This document shows positions 1 through 11,066 of a DNA stretch of 64,000 bases, piece after piece (the first letter of the stretch is position 1; the number at the start of each line of letters is the position of its first letter). The notes beneath the pieces are model-generated. The model saw only the letters and a program-made list of their open reading frames with translations, did no database searches and was not told the DNA's origin. The DNA is taken from positions 26,352,501 to 26,416,500 of the forward strand of contig NC_135241.1 in assembly GCF_947623445.1 (NCBI RefSeq), given 5' to 3'. The translations under genes and the position numbers were made by a program. Origin of the DNA: Clavelina lepadiformis (Eukaryota; Chordata; Ascidiacea; Aplousobranchia; Clavelinidae).

Positions 1-48
1 GAGTAAGTGGTCCACTGAGACGAGATATCGCGGTGATTTCCTATTTAC

Positions 49-1510
49 CTGGTGAGGTAGAGACAGACCCGGGCGTGAGTCGTCTTGTCAACGTGATTTA
101 TCAGTTTGTCCAACTTCTCAATTTCCATGAGCAGGTCACAGGCCTCGGTCTCCGCGTTGTGCTTCATGTCGTACGGAAGAATCTCCTGCAGCAAGATAAA
201 TCAAATGAAGATTCGACAAGATCTCACACAATCTCTCCACAAACCTCCACAATGGCGAGAAGTTTGTCAAGTTGACCTCGTGACCCCTCGTCCTCAAGAT
301 CTATTTCTTGCCACTCGGAGGCGATCTCACCAGATATATGTCTGTTTTAAAACAATAGTAATTGAAATACTCCCAAGGAAATATTGCTATTACGACAGCA
401 TAGACCAGGGGTGTCAAACTCAATCGCACCAGGGGCCAAAACTCAAAACTTATTTAATGCCGCGGGCCGTAGGGATAAAACTTGATTGAACGTTTCGTGA
501 CACAAGTACATGAATTGAAACAGGCAGCGAAACAACACCAAATTTTTGATGTTTTTGACGAAGCTATTTTTGATTATTTTTCTCTTATGTCATTATGTTT
601 CATTCATCTCCAAAAAGCAAAAGCATTAAAGAATTAACAAACAATAAAGAAAAAAAGCGGCCCAGATTCCAAGCGTTAGAATAAATCGATTTATTCTATG
701 GTATGATGAGGCAACTGCTGTGCTGTACTGTATTGTGCGATTTGTTATAATCTTGTTTCTTGCTTGAAAAAAGTAAGTTATACTGTACAATGATCTCGCG
801 GGCCAAGTTTTATTGTAAGCGGGCCGGGAGTTTGACACGTATGGCATAGATGGTCGTCCATACCTGATGTATTCGTGGCCCCAAGAGCCAATGTCTTCCT
901 GAGATCCGATTAATCTGTATTTCAAGCACTCCCTCTCTTCTGATATTGTCATCCCGAGCACTGATATGATGTCAGCGCAGAACCTCTGAAACAATCAATT
1001 TATTTTCATTTCGAGTTGAATCTGATCTTTTCTTCGGCACAAACCTTGTTCTCCCCGTCGCCGATTTTCTCGTGAATTTCTTTTAAACTTGAGTAATGAG
1101 GTCGGAGGAATTTGAGAGGTTTCGGGACGGATGTGATCGAGGCGGTGGATGATCGAATCTTCGTCCGCAAAATCTCGAGTGCATTTCGATAAAGACTGGC
1201 GTCATTTTCCTACAACACAGAAATTATCAAAACTGAATTGTATATTTAGACAACCTACTTGTGGTTCTGCTGAATTATTTTGCACCACATCGCAGCTCAC
1301 TTTTAATCTTTCGATGCAGAGATTAAGTTCTTCCACCAACTGCTTGTCCTCCTCACTCTAAGGAAAACATTATGATGTCATAATATCTTTTGTTTCATAA
1401 GAGTTCTAATAATGAGAAATACTCACCAACTCCGGTTCCTCTGCTTTTGCATCTTTTGTTTTTGTTTCTTTTTTATCCGAACTTGAGCTTGCTTCAGTGG
1501 CAGGTGGCAT
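49..1510 (-). CDS. PSMD2: 26S proteasome non-ATPase regulatory subunit 2 (Rpn1/PSMD2), 5' part
   Basis: Encodes the N-terminal part of Rpn1, the proteasome base subunit that docks ubiquitin receptors and shuttle factors. Exons read on the minus strand: 1510-1427, 1357-1259, 1209-1045, 985-864, 341-245, 185-49; the gene continues off the left edge. The start ATG at 1510 gives [11 protein letters not shown], a short acidic/Ser-rich leader like the vertebrate protein. The family signature follows: [87 protein letters not shown]-like RVCLYLT. Phases join cleanly across all introns. The intron between 864 and 341 carries a hAT-like element (406-843). It lies only 145 bp behind the MED18 stop on the same strand, suggesting a bicistronic unit. 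The family assignment is near certain; the missing C-terminal two thirds lie outside the window. Confidence 0.95.
406..843. mobile_element. Non-autonomous hAT-like element, family A, in PSMD2 intron
   Basis: 438 bp with inverted ends CAGGGGTGTCAAACTC (left) and GAGTTTGACACGTATG (right), flanked by GCATAGAC (398-405) and GCATAGAT (844-851), a 7/8 match of an 8-bp target duplication typical of hAT. There is no coding capacity. The subterminal region is rich in GGCCCGCGGGCC-like sequence. It is the same family as 38199-38709, in opposite orientation. It sits within a PSMD2 intron and does not touch exons. Confidence 0.85.
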
Positions 1511-1655
1511 CGTTGATCAAAACTTATCTTAAGTAAAACCTAACCTTACAAAGTACACAAGGATTTAAAACAATGGCAGTAAATGAGCAGAGAAGCGACA
1601 AAGCGAACTTAATCACAAACGCAACACTGTGATGTCATAATCTTTCAACACAAAG

Positions 1656-2309
1656 TTACTGATGCATCTGGATCCTGCGATGGTCAACTTTCTCCATCAT
1701 AGCAATTGGTGCCAGAAGCTGAGCAAAACGTCGAACTTCTTCTGCTACTCCATCGTCACGCATCAACGACAGCGCACTTATCTCCACTAGGTGGGATGTG
1801 TTTGCTGCTTCAAGTTTTGTTGCGTCAAACGTGCTTGCTGCAATTCCAGAATTTAAAAGTAATTTTGCCACAGTAACTTTTAGATTGCCTTTTCTATAAA
1901 ACTGACCACGCAGAACAACTTCATATCGCAAAATGAAGCCGAGCTCTTCAAGAAACTGAGACGGGTCTTGTGATACTGCAACCGTGACATTGCTCCTTAT
2001 CATTGCTGGTTTAGTGTGGTCGGCTGCTTCAATGTTGCCAATGTATTTTATCTGCCATGGGGCTGAGGGTTGGATGATAGACTTACATGCCTTCACCATC
2101 ACTGAGGTTGTTAGGCCCGGTGTGGAGAGGTAGTATGTTCGTTCTCGGTCAGTGAACATTTCTGGTTTAACATTGTCACAAATTCCTTGCAAACGACCAA
2201 AGAGTTTGTCGATGCTGCCATCAAGAACGCTTCCTTGAAGAAAAAATTCCTGTAGATTCACGTTGCTGGCAGAATCTGCTGACAACGGATGGTAGGATGC
2301 GTCGTTCAT
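1656..2309 (-). CDS. MED18: Mediator complex subunit 18 (MED18)
   Basis: Head-module subunit of Mediator, which forms a heterodimer with MED20 and links activators to RNA polymerase II in the nucleus. A single open reading block of 217 codons starts at ATG 2309 (MNDASYHPLSAD) and ends at 1656; human MED18 has 208 residues. Matching blocks are LQEFFLQGSVLDGS, GRLQGICDNVKPEMF, SAPWQIKYIGN, FLEELGFILRYEVVLRGQ, FYRKGNLKV, SHLVEISAL and the C-terminal EKVDHRRI. The frame stays open 17 codons above this ATG to an AG (ctctag, about 2377), so an upstream exon or a trans-splice acceptor is possible; no other in-frame ATG exists there. PSMD2 follows 145 bp downstream on the same strand. Confidence 0.92.
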   Translation of the reverse strand: MNDASYHPLSADSASNVNLQEFFLQGSVLDGSIDKLFGRLQGICDNVKPEMFTDRERTYYLSTPGLTTSVMVKACKSIIQPSAPWQIKYIGNIEAADHTKPAMIRSNVTVAVSQDPSQFLEELGFILRYEVVLRGQFYRKGNLKVTVAKLLLNSGIAASTFDATKLEAANTSHLVEISALSLMRDDGVAEEVRRFAQLLAPIAMMEKVDHRRIQMHQ

Positions 2310-3497
2310 TTCAGCTGAGATGACCAGGCCACAAGATCCAGCAAAATCACAACCATTCAAGCTTGCTACTGATTTCTAGAGCCAACGAACATTAGCATTA
2401 AGCTATTTTATGACAAATAAATTCAACCCTAAGCCTATTGTAGCCTATGAGGAAAATGTTAAGTCAGATGATTGCATAGCTACAACACAAAGCTATCCAG
2501 GCCCCCTTAAAAATATACACGTTCACTTGAACGGCCTGGATAATTTGGATTAGTGAACAAGTTGAAACCACTTTTGCAACTCCTACTTGATGAACTTTGT
2601 TATTAAAATGAGCAAACAGAGTTTTAAAAAATATAAAGGATAGAAAATTGGCTTTGCTTCCGATTGAAAAATCTGGTAGTTTATGACAAAAAATCGCGTT
2701 TGTAAACACACAAATTTTGGGCGTGACCACGTGCAGAAGCCCAAAAGACACAAAAATATTGGGGGACGATGAAGATGAGGCATTGAGCAAATCCACAAAA
2801 ACAAGTCTGCCTTTGTTATCTTTCATCAAAGTAAAGAAACGAACAACTCACTGAACAACTTCTTATAAAGCCAAGTAATAAAGCACTCTGCAGTTAAAAG
2901 TTATTTATATGCTAAAGTTTGTTTGAATGATCATAGCCTATAAATATAAGTGGCAGCTTTGCATGTGTGGTTCCTGACAAAGCGAGATGCAACCACTTAT
3001 ATAACGGAACCACAAAGGCAAAGTCAAGACAGCTAAATACTATAGGGTCTGGTAGCCAGGGTTAGAATTTTTCCAAAAAATTTGCTATTTTAACAACAGC
3101 TTTTGCTCCAAATTAATTTTGCAGGTAGTAAGCAAAATTTCTCATTCATTAGATTTTAGTAGTGGTATTCAAAAACAAAACTCGTTTAAGCTAATTCTTT
3201 AGCAAACTAGCCTATACTGACGTAATGTACATTCGCATGACAATTTGCAAAACATCCCTTACAAAAACGTAAAATTATGTTATGACGTGTTCGCATAAAC
3301 TGCACAAAGATTCAGATAACTGTTAAGTTAAATTAGAAGTCTTTGGTACATTGTGAACAGTTCGACCAGAAAATAATGTGCAATATTCAATTGAAAAGAA
3401 AAGAACATGAAATGGTTTAACAGAAAAATTCAGAACTTAGCCGGTTTTGCTTGTTTAGAACGGTTTAGAAAAATATTACAGGATGCGTTAAAAGCAC
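2310..3497. other. Intergenic stretch without a confident gene
   Basis: AT-rich DNA upstream of MED18. One minus-strand open frame (2829-2464, beginning MMKDNKGRLVFVDLLN) is open for 121 codons but resembles no family I know and turns hydrophobic and low-complexity. I do not call it a gene. No tRNA, clear promoter or repeat is visible. Confidence 0.4.
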
Positions 3498-3691
3498 CTA
3501 TTTGTATGACTCATCTACAAATCCAGCTAAGTCAATTTTAGATGGAACATAGACAATTTCATTTATCGAGTAAAACGGAAAAGGCTCATGGTATAAAACA
3601 TCATTGTAAGAAATAAACTTCATGGCATCCATGTCACGCAATACATAAGAACAACATTTCGGATCCGCGCCTTCAGTGGTAAACTTTTGCA
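3498..3691 (-). CDS. Possible terminal exon of an unidentified gene
   Basis: A minus-strand block starts right after a good acceptor (tttttctag, 3692) and runs 64 codons to a TAG at 3498. It reads QKFTTEGADPKCCSYVLRD and then a hydrophobic/aromatic stretch, FISYNDVLYHEPFPFYSIN, ending DLAGFVDESYK. The composition is protein-like (no low complexity, mixed charge, paired Cys), and an acceptor plus in-frame stop fits a last coding exon. I could not find convincing partner exons upstream (3.7-5 kb), where a hAT element has inserted. It could be the relic of a gene or chance. No function is assigned. Confidence 0.25.
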
Positions 3692-3744
3692 CTAGAAAAA
3701 CATACTTGTTTTGAAGTTTATATAACCTATATATAGGTCTATAT

Positions 3745-4139
3745 CAGGGGTGGGCGAACTTGTTCAATGAAAGAGTCACTTGCAGAAAACTATAAACACC
3801 AGCGAGCCGCAAAATAAGTAATGATTGTCAATTTGGTTATTATATTATTAGCAGTCATTTTGGGATATTACTTTTCAGCTAGAAGACCCATAAAAAACAT
3901 GTTGGCGAGGCGCACTTTGACAACCTTTGCAATAGAGTATAGAATCTATACCTGAAAACAATGTCGGAATCGATGTCTAGTGTTACGTCATAAACGAAAT
4001 GCTGGCCTAAATAAAGAAAAACTACACAGAAACTTTCATAAACGGTACTCTTGGTAGCCTTTACATTTTTTGGAATTTTACGATTCGACTAGAAGAGCCA
4101 CAAAAAACATGTCGGCGAGCCGCAGTTTGCCCACCCCTG
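3745..4139. mobile_element. Non-autonomous hAT-like element, family B
   Basis: 395 bp with ends CAGGGGTGGGCGAACT and GTTTGCCCACCCCTG. Perfect 8-bp target duplications GTCTATAT lie at 3737-3744 and 4140-4147. Internal subterminal motifs repeat in inverted form (GCGAGCCGCA...; GAGCCACAAAAAACATG occurs twice). No coding capacity. Confidence 0.88.
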
Positions 4140-4219
4140 GTCTATATACTTGGGCAAGAAAATTTTCAACTCTCTGTTGCACCACCTTCTTGGCTGCTTA
4201 ACTTCGCTTTTTTAACTCA

Positions 4220-4570
4220 TGTTTTGTAGGTTTACCTATTATGGGTTTAGTGGTCGTGCTAGTCATTAGTAACAACTAGTAACCAGCAAGTATTATCTCA
4301 ATTTTTTTCAAAGTGATTATTTTACCATATGTAGGTCACGCAGCCTGTTGTTATAGTCGGTTAGGTTGGGAAAATTGATATGAAAAAAGTTGGTTTAAGT
4401 TATTTAAGGTTTTATTGGATTTAAATTAAATTAGAAGGAAGATTCAGGTTACTATTTTATAATAGTTAATTTAGGTTGACAAGAAACTGTGAAAAATAAC
4501 TTTAAAGGCACAATTGTTCCGGTGAAATATCGGTATTGTAGTGGCAGCCTATTTTAAGCCTTCAATAATT
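4220..4570. repeat. Dispersed repeat, diverged relative of the interior of the element at 43854-44599
   Basis: By eye this stretch shares an ordered series of blocks with 44155-44380: a gttagg... block, then tattta(a)gg-ttta-attg, then a ggttact...ttaggtt block, then ccggtgaaa and a final gcagcc(a/t). The order and orientation are the same. The typical transposon ends (TAGGCTTACCATA) were not found here, so this is an eroded or truncated copy. An alignment is needed to set the boundaries. Confidence 0.4.
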
Positions 4571-4990
4571 CATTCATTTTCGTCTTCAATGTGGTGTATG
4601 AAAAATTGTGCTGACGCAGGGGGTCGCAAACATATTAGTAGTTATCGACAATAATTTCCACAAATTAGACGAACAAATGGGACAAGGGCCCGAGGGCAAA
4701 AACGTGCGTTACGGGACAATAAGAAAATATTAGCATCAGCACGGTCACCAAACCCAAATTACAAAACACATAATTTGAATACATTAATATAGCCTAAAGC
4801 AAACGTTACGTTGATTATAATTATTTGGCAGGACATATCATCGTCAAGATGGAACCGACCTGTCTGTCTGGATGGAAGAATAAAAACCCCACTAATATGA
4901 ACTCCATCCATGGGACTGGAGTCCCGTTCAGGTGGCTTGAGCACACGGTAAGAATCTTTTACACAGGTCGGTTGTGAGCGGAAGTAGAAG

Positions 4991-5065
4991 ATGGTCAGCT
5001 ACGTCAGTCATGTCCAGCCAGATGGTTTGATCAATTTGTTTGGATATGCATGCATCGACAGTCAT
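4991..5065 (+). CDS. Possible short first exon of an unidentified gene
   Basis: An ATG at 4991 opens MVSYVSHVQPDGLINLFGYA and the frame reaches a strong donor (gtaagt) about 25 codons later. No downstream exon could be matched before the transposon cluster at 5.8 kb. Weak evidence, listed only because start, composition and donor agree. Confidence 0.15.
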
Positions 5066-5868
5066 GTAAGTGCCAGGAAAAGGAACATTTTTCCCTGCCT
5101 GGTTTGTACTAAGTCCTTATCGGCTTTGTTACCGTACTTTTTTCCGTTCTTTAGCGTATGGCGCTTGCTAGGCCTAACAACAACTGGCTTGATCTTTTCG
5201 TCCCCAACACGTTTTTGACTAAGAATAAATTGATTGAATGAAAAACGCGTAGCCTACACGTACAATTCAATCGAAATCGAATTTGCCACTTCCTACAATC
5301 CTTCTGCTAGATCTTGATGAACATGACTTGCAATCTTCGGTGAAGACAAAATCTATGAACTAATGTTAAAATATACAACCTCCGGTCTTATTTGTTTAAA
5401 TGTGACTGATTTGTTATTGATGTTATAATTTAAAGATTTCATGATAAATGTTAACCTAGCCCGACATATTGTTTTTCTTTATTCATTTTTAAACTAATTA
5501 ATTGAAATTATTTAGAACTTCTGGTTCTTACTGGTTGTTAAATCATGAACATCATAACGTTTGTTAGCGTGATCTATAGACATAGTATAAAATAACATCA
5601 AACGGAAGAGGCGAACGTTTTAATGCCGAATTAATGCACCAGCTTACCTAGAATATTTTTTCTTTCGTTTGCCACGCTTATTGCCTTAGTTTTTATGTTT
5701 CAGATTATGGAAAGTTATATTGTTGCCTAATTTTAATATGTTTTCATTCGCTCGGCTCGGCAAAATGCGTTTGCACAAAATTTGTTGTTTTCATTTTTCA
5801 AACTTAACCCCAAAGAAAATATGGGTCTAGTATAACATTACCAGATGACGTCAGAATTTGAGTACCTT

Positions 5869-5919
5869 GGGTCTAGTATACAAAGACGTCCTGTGGTTGT
5901 GCACTTGTATACTAGACCC
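5869..5919. repeat. Perfect 15-bp-arm inverted repeat
   Basis: GGGTCTAGTATACAA (5869-5883) is repeated as its exact reverse complement at 5905-5919 around a 21-bp loop. A third partial copy, GGGTCTAGTATA, lies at 5823-5834. It may be a small MITE end or a stem-loop. No target duplication recognised. Confidence 0.7.
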
Positions 5920-6070
5920 GAAAATATTTAGGCAACATTTTTGTCAACGGCTCCCACCTACCTACTACCGACGTTCAGGAAAGTACCACTGCGGTAAACG
6001 ACATTTTGGCTAGTCTAGTCTATGAATTGAAATGTATGCTGACTTTCAACGTAAACTGACTCACTATTTG

Positions 6071-6531
6071 CGAAGGTGGACAGTCGGTACTTTGAAAGTA
6101 CCTCCGGTACAGGTACTTGGCAAAAAATGTACCGACATATCGTATTCGGTACGATTTAAAAAAAGTAGTTCGGTGCCGTTACTTTTTGTGTAAAAGATGC
6201 TGCTGCGAATGCATTGTTTGCTGGTAAAGGCTACTCCAGACCAAAACTTATGTGACGTTGATCGCGTGCAAATTTACTTGATATTTCTAGATTAAAAACG
6301 ATCAACAAATGCTGAAATTAGTATCAAAAATTAATTAACAAGTATTTTTAGAAACAAACTTGTTAAAATTTTGAAATTATCACGTGAAAAGTACCGAGTA
6401 CCGGGACCAACTGAAATTTCTTGAAAAAAATTAAGGTAATTCGGTAGGCTACAGAGATTTGATATTTTTTTCAGAAGTACCGCGGTACAGTAATTCGGTA
6501 CTATAGCATACCGCGGTTTTGCCCACCTATG
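6071..6531. mobile_element. Non-autonomous hAT-like element, family C
   Basis: 461 bp between perfect 8-bp duplications ACTATTTG (6063-6070 and 6532-6539). The ends are CGAAGGTGGACAG and TTTTGCCCACCTATG, imperfect inverted repeats. The interior is unusual in being made of many GTACCG/CGGTAC units (for example near 6090-6180 and 6395-6510) that can pair with one another. No coding capacity. Confidence 0.85.
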
Positions 6532-6566
6532 ACTATTTGACGATAGATCCTTTCCAAGTTACTGTC

Positions 6567-6962
6567 TGGCAAGATTTTTTCGATCGCCTATAGGCCTACT
6601 TAATGATGGAAAATGTCGACCCAGTTTGATTCTTTTTCAAATTACAAGCGTTCTGCGAATCAGATTGTTCCGATTTCGCTTAGTTTAGTAGCATACAAAT
6701 TCCTTTACGTAATAAAGAAAAAGTTTTGAAAATATGTTGTTTAGTTCTAACATTACAGAGGTTTGAATCCTACGCACTGGACTTGGACTGGACTGGACTG
6801 GACTGGACTGAAATTTTTTCCGTATTGCGTAAAGGAATTTATATGCAACTCACCTGAGCGAAATCTTTACAATGTGACCCCAAAACGCTTGTAATTTAAA
6901 AAAAATCAAAATGGGTCAACAGTTTTCATTGTTCATTGCAGGCGATCGAAAAAATTTTGCCA
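6567..6962. mobile_element. Foldback element with pentanucleotide core
   Basis: A long imperfect inverted repeat. The left arm (6567 to about 6717) starts TGGCAAGATTTTTTCGATCG and the right arm (about 6823-6962) ends with its near complement CGATCGAAAAAATTTTGCCA. Further paired blocks are GACCCAGTTTGATT / AATCAAAATGGGTC, AATTACAAGCG / CGCTTGTAATT and AAATTCCTTTACG / CGTAAAGGAATTT. The loop holds a (GGACT)n microsatellite at 6779-6810. It lies 27 bp from the hAT element at 6071. Target duplication not recognised. Confidence 0.75.
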
Positions 6963-7528
6963 CTCAAAAATGATGGCGACGATAACTCGGAATGAGTCTA
7001 TTATAGGCCAGACTGCAGACTTCGGCATAGACACAATCAATACTGATTTTCATGAGCTTCAATGGTGCACTTTAGGTGTGTTATTTTGAACTTAAAGACT
7101 TTGAAAAAAACTCTGTGTACCTCTTTGGACATGATGCTAGATGCAGATTGATTTGATCTTTATGGCTGTGTAATGTTATATAATAAATAAACCAATAGTT
7201 TTCAGGCATGGTTTGTTCTCCAAGATGGTGATTGGTCAGTGATGTAACTGTTAAGCAAATTTTAAATGTTTAAATTGTGCAGAATTGTTTTTGTTCTTTA
7301 TCAGTTTGCCTCAGAGGTATTTTGTCAACCTTAAATTTTGTGAAGCTTTTCCACACCAGAAAAACTGAAAGATATGTAATAAAAGATGGGATTATGACAT
7401 CATTATACATGCTGTAAAACATTTTTAAATCTTGCCAAAAAAATGAATTATGGCAACATATTTTTGTAGAAGTCTGTGTAGTGCGACATCTGGTTTTGAA
7501 ACCTTGGTGAATAAAATATTTTCATGCA

Positions 7529-10500
7529 ATGGCTGCAATTGATGATGGGGAAACCCTGGAATCACTTTTGAGTAAGAATTTAGATTTGCAGTTGTGTCAC
7601 GTAGTTTGCAAAATTATCAAGAAATGTGGTTGTGACATACTCTGACTACCTGCCTCTAGATATTTACTTACAAATTGTTTCCGTTTTATGCTGATATATA
7701 TATGTACAACTTTTTAAACCTGTAAAAACATTTTTCATGTAATAATAAGACACTTTTGCAGATAAAGCAACAAATCCGCTGAATCATGAGGACGACTGGG
7801 AATTTATCATGAACTTTTGTGATCGGGTCAATCAAGAATTAGAAGGGTGAGTGCTACTGCCATCTAGTGATCTAAACTTCAGGGTAGTGGTGTGCTTCGA
7901 AGTTTATACTTTATAAATTTATACTAATCTTCCAGAATTCTTTGTGATACTTCCTGATTATATGCTTTCTGTTACCAACTTTGTATATTGTCATGTTTTT
8001 ATGACATATTAATGCTATATTTAATTTGACAGCTCGTGTCATAATTAACCGGGGCTTCATATTATCTGCAGTGTGCTGACCAGCACCAAGTTGATCATTC
8101 ACAAAATGCAATCTCCTCAGGAGAGGGAGGCACTCCAGGCACTCGTCGTCCTGCAAGCTTGCGTCAAAAATTGTGGTGTCAACTTTCAGAAGGAACTCGG
8201 CAAATACAGATTCTTGAACGAGCTGATAAAGCTGGTTTCACCAAAGGTAAACTCCCTGCTACCCCCAATGTGCCTACATCTAAGCTTTCCATGCCTGGGG
8301 CTGCCCAGGGTGGTGCAGGAACTAAATTTTAACAACTTGACAATTTTTTCCTGTTTTTCTGGTCACCAACGAGCACAGTAATGATGAAAAGTCCATTTAA
8401 CTTCCCAGATGCATCATTGGCTCTCTGTTGCATGTTTGTTGTTGACATAACTTTTGCCAGACTTGTCTGCGACTTGTGCAAATTTACATTTGAGATCTTA
8501 CTTTTTAGTCTTTGCTCTTCATATATTGCTAAAAGTTTAAAACTCCACCGTACTTGCCGCGTGTGTTTGTATACTTTACATCATATAATGCTTTTGTTCA
8601 GTATCTTGGCACAAAGACTTCGAAGAAGGTCCAGGACAAAGTGATTTCTATGCTCTTCACTTGGAGTGAGGCTCTCCCCGACCAGGTTAAGATCCGGGAT
8701 GCGTACCAGATGTTGAAGAAGCAAGGTGAGTGTGTGCTGGAATACATCATCAAAGTCGGTGCCAACCATCATGTTGGCTGCAGGTATCGTGGCGGGCGAC
8801 CCCCCCTATGACGCCTCTCTGGTCATGGATCTTCCACCCTCAACAGAGGACAGGGACACCTTGTTCACGGATGAAGATAAAAGGAAGCAGCTTGAAAAGC
8901 TCCTGAAGAGCACTCGACCAGAGGACTTGCAGGTTTGAGGATCCTCCATTTCAATAAATCATCCACTTGCACTCCTGGAAGTACTTGGCCTGCTTCAACC
9001 TTGCCAAGGTGGCGTTTTGAGGATTTTTTCATCATTATTTTGCGCAGGCAGCGAATCGTTTGATCAAAACTGTTGTCAAAGAGGACGAAGCAAAGATGGA
9101 AAAGTTAAAAAAACGAAGTAAAACACTGGAAGAAGTGTCCAATAACATCCGATTGCTTAATGAAATGCTGACTCACTTCAACCCTGATGAGTCAGCGATT
9201 GCAGACATGCAGATGATGAAGGTGAAGCTCTTTATTTTGCTCCGAGGTGTTCAAGATGATGTTTATGACGCCGGATGTTGCACAGGAGCTATATGAGGGA
9301 TGCCAGAAGCTCCGACCAAGTTTGTTCCGTCTTGCATCAGACACAGATGATGATGAAACGGCGTTGATGGACATCCTCCGAGCAAACGATGACGTGTCTC
9401 GTGTGATGCTCTCCTACGAGAAGATCGTCCAACCAAAACTCACGTCGATGACGGACAGGAAGGCTGATGGAGCAGCTCTCCCCGACAAACCTCAAAGTGA
9501 AAATGCTCAAGGTACGGCTGCAAGTGGTCGCCTGGTTTCATTTTGTTATGATGTTGGTTGATGTAATTACCATTAATTATGACATCATAATTGCGTGACA
9601 TGATATCTGCCTATGTTTTTGATTGATGCATTTCGGCCATGAAATAATTTCATTGAAATGTTTTGTTGATTTTCCGTGGAAATCTTAGACAAGCAATCAA
9701 GTTTGTTTGACTTGGCTGGATTAAGTCTGACCTCAAACAAACCTGACATTCTCGCTAGGTTTGCTGGGAAGAAAGCGCCCTCTAGCGGTAATTAGATTGA
9801 TCATTTGAGCCTAAATTTAAATTTTGATCAAATTTTTTTGCTTTTTGTTCTACCTTGCTTTAATGACGTCATATTTCTCTAGACATTGACAGCTCCTTCC
9901 TCCTCAACTTTGAACCCACTCCTGTGACATCATCCTCGGATGTCAACAGTCTCTTCTCGCTTGATAGCTTTATGACATCACCAGCAACACAGGATACTTC
10001 AAAACCAGAAATTCCGAAACTGCCGTGCCCCCCTCAACCGAAGCCAACAAAATCGGTTTGTGTTTTGTTTGCCCCTTCTGTTGCGTCATCTGTGTCTTCA
10101 TAAAGGTTTAAATTTTACAGATGTTCGCCGATATCGGGGAGCTTAGTCGTGGGATTATGGAGGAGACACTTGGGAAGAAAACCGGGAGTTCTTTTCCGTG
10201 AGTTCATGAGTCGTCATGACCACGGCTCTTGCGCATTGTTACGAGATTTTGAATCTTCTTGCAGAGAGCCAGCGTCGAAACCAACTTTGAATGAGATGAC
10301 ACAGAAACCAAATTCTTCAAATCTACTAGACAGTCTGGGGGCTTCCCCTGCCCAACCTGCAGAGGTTGTTATATCAACCCCACTTGCTTCATCTGCTCTC
10401 GCCACTGCAGTGCCACCTAGTGTTCCGCAACAGAGCTCCAACCAAACGAATGATTTTTCGCTGAACGAAGTGTTTGTGGCACTCGAGTCGATAAGACCAA

Positions 10501-11066
10501 GTATGAGACTTTGATAGTTTTTGAAAAACTATGTTTGAGAACGTTCTCTTGTTAGGTACTTTCCCCCCGCTCACTGCTTATGACAACAACGGCATCCGGG
10601 TGCTCGTCCACTTTGCTAAGGACCACGCCTGCCCCTCCCGCCCCGATACCCTGGTGTCCGTCGTCTCCATCATGAGTACACGGACCCACCCCGTCGAAAA
10701 CGTGCTCTTCCAGGCTGCTGCCCCCAAGGTATGACGTCATCTAAGCGCTTCCAGGGCGGATTTTGAAGGACTTTTGTTTCAGGTGATGAAGGTGAAGCTT
10801 CAGCCGCCGTCCAACACCCAGCTACCCGCCTATAACCCCATATTTTCCACCCCACCCCTCACCCAGGTAATGGTGATATCAAACCCATCCCAGGTAAGTT
10901 GAAGGGAGCTCTCTTTGTCTTCATCGCCCTCATGTGGCGCATTGTTTTGCAGAAAGAGGTCAAGGTCAGGTTCAAACTCGACTACAAGATCGATCAACAA
11001 ACCAACATCTCTGAGAGTGGCATGATCACGGGGTTTCCCCCCAGTGATAAGTGGGGTCAGTTATGA
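7529..11066 (+). CDS. GGA: GGA: Golgi-localised, gamma-ear-containing, ARF-binding clathrin adaptor
   Basis: Monomeric adaptor that sorts acidic-dileucine cargo (sortilin, mannose-6-phosphate receptors) from the trans-Golgi network to endosomes, recruited by ARF-GTP. Fourteen exons: 7529-7571, 7762-7846, 8072-8246, 8602-8725, 8784-8932, 9048-9221, 9286-9511, 9689-9787, 9883-10055, 10121-10197, 10265-10500, 10556-10728, 10783-10893, 10953-11066; 652 aa. VHS domain about 1-143 (NKATNPLN, RFLNELIKLVSPKYLGTKTS, YQMLKKQG), GAT about 175-315 (AANRLIKTVVKEDE, LRPSLFRLASDTDDDE), Ser/Pro hinge with an LLNFE clathrin-box-like motif, GAE ear about 515-652 (NGIRVLVHFAKD, VMKVKLQPPS). The exon 8 donor at 9788 was chosen because the GT at 9759 breaks the frame. 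One gene here versus three in mammals. Confidence 0.96.

Noticed and set aside
2464-2829. 121-codon minus-strand frame as a gene upstream of MED18
   Set aside because: Only the first 20 residues look protein-like; the remainder is hydrophobic and low-complexity, and no splice partners were seen.
6750-6790. GGTTTGAATCCTACGC as a tRNA or SINE B box
   Set aside because: No A box upstream and it lies in the loop of the foldback, so chance is more likely.
9759-9787. GGA exon 8 ending at the first GT (9759)
   Set aside because: This puts a stop codon early in the next exon; the donor at 9788 keeps the frame into the LLNFE segment.
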